Assembly (NCBI GenBank): GCA_015143735.1
Contig: VKHC01000187.1
Location: 1-11,993 of the forward strand
DNA length: 11,993 nt
Reading direction: 5' to 3'
DNA from: Synura sp. LO234KE
Lineage: Eukaryota; Sar; Synurophyceae; Synurales; Mallomonadaceae
Shown here: positions 1 to 5,860 of the stretch, one piece after another
Position numbering within the stretch: the stretch's first letter is position 1
Layout of the letters: every line of letters begins with the position of its first letter
The notes under the pieces: model-generated
What the model was told of the DNA's origin: nothing
Databases searched by the model: none
What the model saw: only the letters and a program-made list of their open reading frames with translations
Translations under genes and position numbers: made by a program

Positions 1-351
1 ACTGATTTTTTGATAAAAACAAGTTATATTCGCTCTCGCAGCGGGCGGTTTTGTTGAGAGGAGGGTTTTGTTAGAAGATTTTTGCTGAGGGGTGCGAACA
101 AATCAGGAGGCTTTTCCCAAGAAAGATTGGTGCTGGCAAGAATATGATTCCTGCCACAGAAGTGTGGGGGTAACAAAAAAGTAGGAGTGTGTCATCACCC
201 CCTCCAAGTCAAGAGGGGGTGTAGTTGGTCCTAGTGTGCGACGACAATTTGGTCGGTATTTTTTGCTTGTGCGTCGTGGTCGTCGGCGTGGTCAATACTC
301 GTGTTTATTATATTTTTCTGCAGAACGGTCTAATTACACAGTCAAATTTAG
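1..351. other. Left edge, no recognised gene
   Basis: I find no convincing reading frame here on either strand. The stretch holds a perfect hairpin (196-221), a GT/CG-rich patch around 235-295 and a pyrimidine tract ending in CAG near 310-323 on the + strand that looks like a splice acceptor. It may be an intron or untranslated sequence of a + strand gene that continues into the candidate exon at 352-579, or the 3' flank of the minus-strand SAP-DLH gene. Confidence 0.4.
196..221. repeat. Perfect 9-bp inverted repeat (hairpin)
   Basis: CACCCCCTC at 196-204 is exactly complementary to GAGGGGGTG at 213-221, with an 8-nt loop. The flanking bases do not pair. There is no U-tract, and this is a eukaryotic context, so a bacterial terminator reading is not supported. 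It could be an RNA stem, a G-rich protein-binding site or chance. Confidence 0.5.
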
Positions 352-579
352 TCCGCATTGTGCCGACTTTCTAACAAAGCATTGAAAACACTATCCTTTA
401 TTAAATCATCTGGTGAGAATATAGAAATAAACTTTCCACGTCGTCACCCTCCGGACCTAAAAAAGTCCGCATCATCGTGGACATGCGTAGCGACTAGCGA
501 GTTCTTTGCTGCTCTCCTCATTAGCTTCATTGGTATGTACACAAACGGCGAGCTAGACTTCGTTCGACCAAAGCCTTGA
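352..579 (+). CDS. Candidate terminal exon of a + strand gene entering from the left
   Basis: An open frame of 75 codons ends in TGA at 577-579. It is closed upstream by TAG at 349-351, which would itself be the AG of a splice acceptor (AAATTTAG then TCC). It has no good ATG at its start, so it would need an upstream exon I could not find. The peptide has a mixed, protein-like composition, with a basic segment (FPRRHPP), a hydrophobic stretch (FFAALLISFIGMY) and a charged tail. I do not recognise it. Its last 27 bases overlap the last exon of the minus-strand SAP-DLH gene. It may be a chance frame. Confidence 0.22.
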   Translation, partial: SALCRLSNKALKTLSFIKSSGENIEINFPRRHPPDLKKSASSWTCVATSEFFAALLISFIGMYTNGELDFVRPKP

Positions 580-3500
580 GTGCGCTCCCGGGAAGTGTCT
601 CTGCAGTAGATGTCCATCCACATGCCTCCTAACCCTATCGCATCCTATCAAGTCGAAGGGGACGTTACAGGAAGAGCCTTGATTGTAATACGAAATGGAC
701 TATTGTAATATTAACTTGGAGATGAGATTACCTGGGCACATCGCCGGTCGACTTCTTCAACTGCTTCGCTAACGAAACTACCGCGTCGGCCCTCGTACAC
801 TCGCACGCAGAAATCCGTTACATCTTCCCGCCGCCGATACAGGGACGAGCAGAGTCGTTGGGCGTCTTCTAATCTGCACAGACACCACACCATACCACCA
901 GCGTGAGCCACAGCGAGAAAGGGGATGGTCCCGTACTGCGTGAACTGATTGCTTAACCCATACAACGTGACGGGCTATCTACACACGTGGCTGCGCGAAG
1001 CCCATCACAACCAGGGCAGGTGTATGAAGCTATGAACCTATACAAATATAATCACATTCCCTACTGTGATGCATCGCCCTTACCGCGCCCCAGGGACCCC
1101 GTCCTCCGCGGCGTAGACCAGGAAGGCGGGGGACTTCAACCGGGACCCCACCCAGGTCACATCGAAGAGTCCGGGACACAGGGCGAGCACTCCTCGAGGC
1201 CGCAAAGCCAGCAAGTCCTCCCTGGTGAAGCTGACCGCGAGCTGAGGCGGTTGAGAAGCGAAGGGAAGGGGGTGGGCCGGGGAGGTGGGGGAGGAACTGG
1301 TGTCCTCTGGGTCGCTCGGGTCGTTGTCCTCCAACCAGGAGAATGGAGACGGTGGCGGTGTAGGAGCGGGGGAGGGAGGAGAGAGTCCGGCCAGCAGCCT
1401 ATCTAACTCCCGCTGACGAGTGGCGACACTGGACCCGGACACAGTCTCTTCCCGGACGGGAATACGACCAGTGCTACCCACTAGCCAGTCCGGCAAAACA
1501 GGCCCACCCTCTCCCCCTGTATCACCCTCACCCTCACCGTCACCCTTCACCTCTGCACCGCCCGTCCCTCCACCCCTGTCCACCTCTGGCAGCGATTCGG
1601 AGACTGCGCCTGTCTCTTGGTTCTTCGCGAGCAGTTTATACAGCGTGCTGTTCTTCTCGATGTCGAGCATGTCCGACAGATCCAACGTGCTCATAAACTC
1701 CTGCACGTCGCTGGTCATCTGCTCCATCTTCGTCAACTCTCTATTCCTCCCTGAGGTATTGGTATTGTTCTTGCCCTTGCTCGGATCGAAGTCGGGCAAA
1801 GGCTCTGCCTCAGAGGGAGAGGTGGACTGCACCGCAGCATCTACAGTGGCTTTTGAATACACGCCCCCACCTCGCCCCCCACCCTCGGCACCACCCGCGA
1901 GGGACCCAGTGAGACAGTCGTGTATGTAATCGAAATCGGATACCATCTCCAGGGCGTACCCAGCGCCCGCCCCCAACCCCACCACCCCGATCGATACGCC
2001 GCCCCGTCCTGCCCCACGACCTCCGTCCAGTGAGCCCTCCGGCGACGCAACCGACGCGTTGGAGAAGGATGGAGAGGAGGAGGGCGAGGGGCGGTAGACG
2101 TCGTAGCAATGTCTGAGGCACGCAAACGCGTCGTCGAATATTCGATGGGAGGACTGTCCACTCCGCCATATGGAACGACCCACACTGTAGTCCGCCTCCG
2201 CCGCTACACGGCCCTCCACAGTCAACTGCGACGGGGACGCAGCAGTGACATTACCTTCAGCCCTCGCGCCAGTGTCCTCGTGTTTATCCGTTATACGCGT
2301 TGCGTCCACCGTCCCCCGCCCTCCCTCCACCGCTTGGGCAGGCGCACCCTCGGAGCCCACCTTACTCTTCCTCCTTCCCCTTTTCTTCGGCCCAGCCCTT
2401 TCCACGCCCTCCTCCGCAACACGTTCAGCCACGTGTGTTTCAGTTCTGACACCACCACTATTACCCTCTTCCCTTTCCCCCCGCACAGACAGAACAACGT
2501 CCTTTTCCTCCCCCCTCCTCTCCACCGAGGTCGCTAAATCTGACCAACTGTTTCCACGATGAATGTCCGGCACGATGACTATAACTTGATTGGCAAAGGC
2601 GAGCTCGTCGGCTATGATTCTATTCGACTTGTGTTTCCATCCCCTGTCATCCGGGAACAATAATAGAATCTGAGACACAAGACCGGGGACATTGTAAAGA
2701 TCAGAAAAGTGCGGATGAGAAAGAAAAGAGTAATAGGAACAAACATGAAGCAGTGGTCATAACTCACAGTTGGATTTCTATCCCACTGACGAAGAACGTC
2801 TCTGCCACCAACGACATATGCATTTAGAGTGACATTACTATCTTCTGACAGCGTGCTGAAGGCGAACCTCCTCCCTTCCTCATCTTGAAGGCGTTGTGTA
2901 TCCGACGCATGATTGACTGCATACGGTTGATGATAGTCATGCTTATGTTGCAATTTTCTTTTGAAGGCGACCGGTAGATAAGTCACTTCTTTCCTAGTCA
3001 AACCATCTAAGACCTAAGGAAAGTAGGAAATTTTTTAACGCGGTCGTTTCATAGTCTCTTGAAACACTTTCATATGAGGTTATCCACAAACGTGAGACGC
3101 ATTTACAATATAGCACTCTTAGTGAGAAGAGAATATATCATTCGAAATTCAGGAATGAATCATTTACCATTTGATTCGAGCTCTGATTATTGGCTTGCGG
3201 ACGTGGATTTCCTCTCAATGGTTTCACCGCTGCCATATCCTCTGCGTCAGAAATAGAATCATAAGAAGGGACACGCTCGCTTGGAGGGACTATGACGACT
3301 TTCTTTGACGAGATATCTTCTTCACTGACATAAGAAAGTTTTGTTTCATAACCCATCCTAAATGATTGCAATGAGTATGTTGGCTAAAGATTATAAACTA
3401 CTCAGAAGTTATTATTTTCAACATGTATCACATACATCTCACTATAATTTATAGAAGGATCGACAATATTGACAAGCAATCGGGTTATCATTTCTAATTT

Positions 3501-3815
3501 ATCGCCAGAGGTCCGCAAACCGCGAGATTTTAAAGCCATCTTTAAATCGTGATAGTCGTTTGCTCTCAGCAAATTATCCCGTCTTATGTCTTTTTCAAGA
3601 CTATAGCTTGGATCAGTTTCATCATAGGAACTAGTCAAGCAATCCAATAATTCGAGCGCATCCGCTTTCAATTTTTCTATTCGATCATTCGAACTATTTT
3701 CAGTCGAAGCAAGCTTGCTCTTAAGTAACCGCGTTCTTGAGGATTCAAATGAGCAAAAGCAACTGGAATTCGTGATAAGTAGGTGTAGAAAGTAAGTTAG
3801 AACCATATATCGCAT
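553..3815 (-). CDS. SAP-motif / dienelactone-hydrolase-like protein, probably catalytically dead
   Basis: Six exons by my model: 3432-3815, 3168-3383, 2768-3013, 1084-2669, 732-873, 553-600 (about 873 residues). All introns are GT-AG; phases are 0,0,0,2,0. Residues 1-23 form a hydrophobic signal-like segment followed by Phe and Arg/Ser/Lys-rich sequence, as in plastid-targeted proteins of complex algae. Residues about 88-116 are a SAP motif (LKxxLKSRGL...GDKxEMITRLL). Exons 3-5 carry alpha/beta-hydrolase blocks: FPDDRGW (287-293), VIVIVPDIHRG (311-321), the elbow GLGAGAG (513-519), a late strand with Asp near 805 (AAEDGVP) and YEGRRGSF (837-844). DLH enzymes normally have a nucleophile in the elbow and His in a GxxHGF-like motif; neither is seen here, so I infer a pseudoenzyme. 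Function is unknown. The first intron donor (GTGATA at 3431) and the last exon are the weakest parts; without the final splice the protein would end shortly after 732. Also possible: a different alpha/beta-hydrolase subfamily. Confidence 0.7.
1224..1901 (-). other. Low-complexity insertion 2 inside the DLH-like domain
   Basis: About 225 residues within exon 4, between the elbow strand and the strand leading to the Asp block. It is rich in Gly, Glu, Ser and Pro, with GEGEGDTGGEGG-like and PSPAPTPPPSPF-like runs. In the middle (about 1614-1750) is a more regular amphipathic helical part (DVQEFMSTLDLSDMLDIEK), which may be a conserved binding element. Usual DLH proteins are about 230-280 residues and have no such insertion. 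Confidence 0.55.
2145..2543 (-). other. Low-complexity insertion 1 inside the DLH-like domain
   Basis: About 133 residues of exon 4, following the PDIHRGNSW block and preceding the HRIFDDAF helix. It is highly charged and Gly/Glu/Arg-rich, with a basic patch (GPKKRGRRKSK) that could bind nucleic acid or act as a nuclear signal. Composition is much more GC-rich than exons 1-3. It is in frame with the conserved blocks on both sides, so I read it as a true insertion and not an unspliced intron. Confidence 0.5.
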
Positions 3816-3840
3816 ATTGCTAATACTAACTTTTTTGCAG
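3792..3840 (+). other. Predicted 49-nt intron in the LAMTOR5 5' leader
   Basis: GTAAGT begins at 3792, TACTAAC lies at 3824-3830, and TTTTTTGCAG ends at 3840, all on the + strand. This is a complete set of textbook splicing signals in 49 nt. The next exon would contain the 60-nt leader before the LAMTOR5 ATG at 3901. An in-frame TAA lies just before that ATG, so the intron is in the untranslated leader. It covers the minus-strand SAP-DLH start codon (3815). If the transcript starts far enough upstream, its first exon includes an 8-codon upstream ORF (3749-3775). Confidence 0.55.
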
Positions 3841-3900
3841 TGCAACTACAGTATGTCCAATATTTAACAATCAGGATTTGTAGGTAGCTAACAACAACAG
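3816..3900. promoter_or_regulatory. Compact divergent promoter region between SAP-DLH and LAMTOR5
   Basis: Only 85 bp separate the two start codons, in opposite orientation. Both promoters must lie in this gap or within the neighbouring gene's first exon. The + strand leader intron at 3792-3840 suggests that LAMTOR5 transcription starts inside the SAP-DLH exon 1. No clear TATA box is visible. Confidence 0.45.
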
Positions 3901-4257
3901 ATGGAAAAACAATTTGAGCACTACCTAAGCTCTCATCCGGACACTAAAAACATTAAGGGATTTTTATGTGCAGATATCAATGGACTATGCATTGCAGGTG
4001 ACTGTTAGCACAAAATTAATGATCCTTCGATCGATTCGCATATCTAATATCTAATTACGGTTTTTTTGGTAGCAAAAGGTGACCTTGAGGCAAAATCTGC
4101 TGGGAAAATATCGTCGATAGCGCAAAATGCAATGGCGCTATCTCCTGAAAATAGGAATAATTGCGTCGTAAGGATTGAATGCAGAGATAACAGTATACTA
4201 ATAAAAGACTATGGAAACATGAGCGTGGCCTTAAAATATTCGAGATCAGAAGAGTAA
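3901..4257 (+). CDS. LAMTOR5: LAMTOR5 (HBXIP), Ragulator complex subunit
   Basis: Two exons, 3901-3997 and 4073-4257, joined inside codon 33 (phase 1) across a 75-nt GT-AG intron, give 93 residues; animal LAMTOR5 is about 91. Family features seen: N-terminal amphipathic helix, the NIKGFLCADINGLCIA strand-turn-strand at 17-32, a central helix (KISSIAQNAMAL), and a final pair of strands (VVRIECRDN, ILIKDYGNMSVALK) typical of the roadblock/longin-like fold. In known systems LAMTOR5 pairs with LAMTOR4 in the pentameric Ragulator that holds Rag GTPases on the lysosome or vacuole and passes amino-acid signals to TORC1. The ATG is fixed by an in-frame TAA just upstream. It runs head-to-head with SAP-DLH. 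I infer the same role here; no partner gene is in the window. Confidence 0.85.
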
Positions 4258-4534
4258 ATAGTTGGGGAATAGGAAATTAATTAAAGAATCGTGTCGATTT
4301 ACTAAACTACGTTCTCAAACTTTATTGATCATTTCTCTGCCCGTCTCGATCAACTAAATTGTTCCTAATTTCTCCAACATATATTGTTATTGCAAGAATG
4401 CTTGAGTTGGTGGATATTTGTCCCAGTTATTCTAGTATCTGTATTTAAATTACAAATTTCCATTGTGAAGAGTCAAAACAGTGTAATTGCTGTGGTAGAG
4501 GAATTGGTTGTCCTAATGGACCCCTAGCCTTCAT

Positions 4535-4756
4535 TCACTTTTCTGTCTCTTGTTGCCTTAGTTTCTTCCCAGCAATAATAATTTCGAAAATAAAGAAATT
4601 TCCTTCTCGTAATTCGTTTTGGTATGCTGAGAAAGTCTCTCCGTTTGGTTGCTGTTGGCTACTGCCAAGAATAAGTGCGTAGGCTAATAGTAGTTGAAAA
4701 AGCAAATTTTGGTGGTTTGAAAATTTCACACCATCAGAGGAACCACAAATAATCAT
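4535..4756 (-). CDS. Small unrecognised ORF, possibly membrane-associated
   Basis: A 73-codon frame with an ATG at 4756. It has a hydrophobic segment (NLLFQLLLAYALIL) at about residues 17-30, followed by a polar Gln/Asn/Glu-rich tail and a basic end. The frame stays open upstream of this ATG to about 4870, so the true start or an exon boundary is uncertain. No family is recognised, and a chance frame is quite possible. It lies downstream of two other minus-strand candidates. Confidence 0.2.
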   Translation of the reverse strand: MIICGSSDGVKFSNHQNLLFQLLLAYALILGSSQQQPNGETFSAYQNELREGNFFIFEIIIAGKKLRQQETEK

Positions 4757-4896
4757 CCAGCACGAAAGATGATGATGGGTCCCGCTAGTTACTGCAACGA
4801 CGAACGAGGGCGAGCCGGCGGATGGGATATCTTGGTGGTGTATGGAGGCACAGGTGGAAGAATTGGTCGGAAAGAATCAATTTTGCCATTTGAGAA

Positions 4897-5062
4897 TCAA
4901 GAACTTAACTTGCTAAGTTGAGGTTCGTCTATGTACGCGTACCATTTATTCCTCGGGTCTTTCCAGTTGTCACCTGGCTTCGGTGGAATGATACGTTTTA
5001 CAGAGCCAAGGAACTAGTGGAGCATTTAGAGAAAAGTAGAGACTTACACTGAGATCCAACAT
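4897..5062 (-). CDS. Candidate 43-residue microprotein split by a 34-nt intron
   Basis: Exons 5048-5062 and 4897-5013 are joined in phase 0 across a 34-nt intron with a perfect GTAAGT donor and CACTAG acceptor. The first exon has only five codons, beginning with ATG and preceded by an in-frame TAA. The second contains IIPPKPGDNWKDPRNKWYA, a strikingly protein-like sequence rich in Trp, Pro and charged residues, and ends in TGA. The ATG is 37 nt after the stop of the Ly6-like gene on the same strand, so this could instead be an intron in that gene's 3' UTR or an alternative last exon. The size and sequence recall small organelle or complex subunits, but I cannot name a family. The intron is shorter than any other in the window. 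Confidence 0.3.
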
Positions 5063-5098
5063 AAATTACATACAAAATTACACAATCAACAACACGTT

Positions 5099-5777
5099 TC
5101 ACCACGAAACCACTGCGACTATTACAAGAGATGTGATCATCGCCAACAGATTAACACGCGTAGTAGTCTCTGCCCCTACGGAAATAGTGAGTTAAACGTA
5201 GCGCGAGAAAATAAAATAATACCTGAGCAATAATCTTTGTAGCAACAATATCCTATGTTCAGCAAAGCGGTTCCTCCACTCCCATCAATTTGTATAGGTG
5301 TCGATACATTAATTTGCGTTGGATTTGGAATACGAGCGCAAAGATTATCCACAGGTGTTCCCCAATTCCCTCCACATGCTCTTCTAAAAGCGTACAATTT
5401 AGCCAGAAGATAATTTTGCATAATTTATTTACATGAAATAGAGCTTATAGTACGGATCCTTAAGAGAATTCGTGAATTAAGAAGTTATGTGTCATGATAG
5501 GATAGGGAAGAAATTCACCCAAGCAAACCATGACGGATCTATCAGGGTCTTAATTTTGGTAATATCTTTTGTGGTTGCCTCCCAGCAGTAACCTGTGTGT
5601 GGACAGCTTCGAGGCTAAATACAAGAGAACAAATAATCATCACTTGAAATTACGCTATATGCCTACCCATGTTAATGCTGAGCTATGCCTTCTTCCAATT
5701 TGACCATATCCTACGTGACAATTTATTCCCACGGATAAATAAAGTGAGTTAACAACAACTAATAACAGAAAAAACAT
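5099..5777 (-). CDS. Small secreted cysteine-rich protein, Ly6/uPAR-like, with GPI-type tail
   Basis: Model: exons 5667-5777, 5519-5614, about 5223-5383, and 5099-5175. Residues 1-17 are a clear signal peptide (MFFLLLVVVNSLYLSVG), followed by Cys (INCHVGYG). Exon 2 adds SCPHTGYCWEATTKDI; exon 3 adds ACGGNWGTPVDNLCA and ends with GYCCYKDYCSG. The CC-x3-x-C pattern near the C-terminus resembles the closing motif of Ly6 three-finger domains. Exon 4 adds a short Thr-rich spacer and a hydrophobic tail (LLAMITSLVIVAVVSW) with no charged end, as in GPI-anchor signals. Three introns are 47-135 nt. The exon 2/3 junction is unresolved: exon 2 ends in phase 0 but exon 3 needs phase 2 (see findings). Function is unknown; a surface-exposed disulphide-rich protein is my reading. 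The Ly6 link is by pattern only. Confidence 0.58.
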
Positions 5778-5860
5778 AGTTAATGAAACCGTAAAATTAG
5801 TGCAGTGCTAGTCCGAACTGTCTCACCTAGAAATTTTCACAACAAACTCTCGCGTATCAA
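5778..5860. promoter_or_regulatory. Compact divergent promoter, Ly6-like gene / armadillo-like gene
   Basis: 83 bp separate the two opposite start codons at 5777 (-) and 5861 (+). The sequence is AT-rich near the minus-strand start and more mixed towards the + start. No TATA box or known motif is evident. Size and arrangement match the SAP-DLH/LAMTOR5 pair. Confidence 0.4.

Larger units (their letters stand above)
4258..5098. other. Weakly coding gap between convergent LAMTOR5 and the Ly6-like gene
   Basis: About 840 bp between the tail of LAMTOR5 (+) and the tail of the Ly6-like gene (-). It must hold both 3' ends. The part 4258-4530 is AT-rich with nothing recognisable and no exact AATAAA. 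The right half holds two small minus-strand candidates listed separately (4535-4756 and 4897-5062). A short + frame with ATG at 4769 codes for about 50 residues but has no supporting feature. Confidence 0.45.

Noticed and set aside
440-480. Small hairpin CGGAC / GTCCG around an A-rich loop
   Set aside because: Only five base pairs, common by chance, and inside a candidate coding frame.
1810-2497. Minus-strand frames of 68-119 codons in other phases of exon 4
   Set aside because: They are Arg/Gly/Trp-rich out-of-frame readings of low-complexity DNA; the main frame carries the conserved hydrolase blocks.
987-2562. Several + strand open frames of 100-170 codons
   Set aside because: They lie opposite the GC-rich exon 4 of SAP-DLH, have low-complexity Pro/Ser/Arg content, no splice or start context, and follow from the biased codon use of that exon.
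4769-4921. + strand frame of about 50 codons starting ATGATGATG
   Set aside because: No homology, no signal or membrane segment, no splice context; it overlaps the downstream flank of minus-strand candidates and is short enough to be chance.
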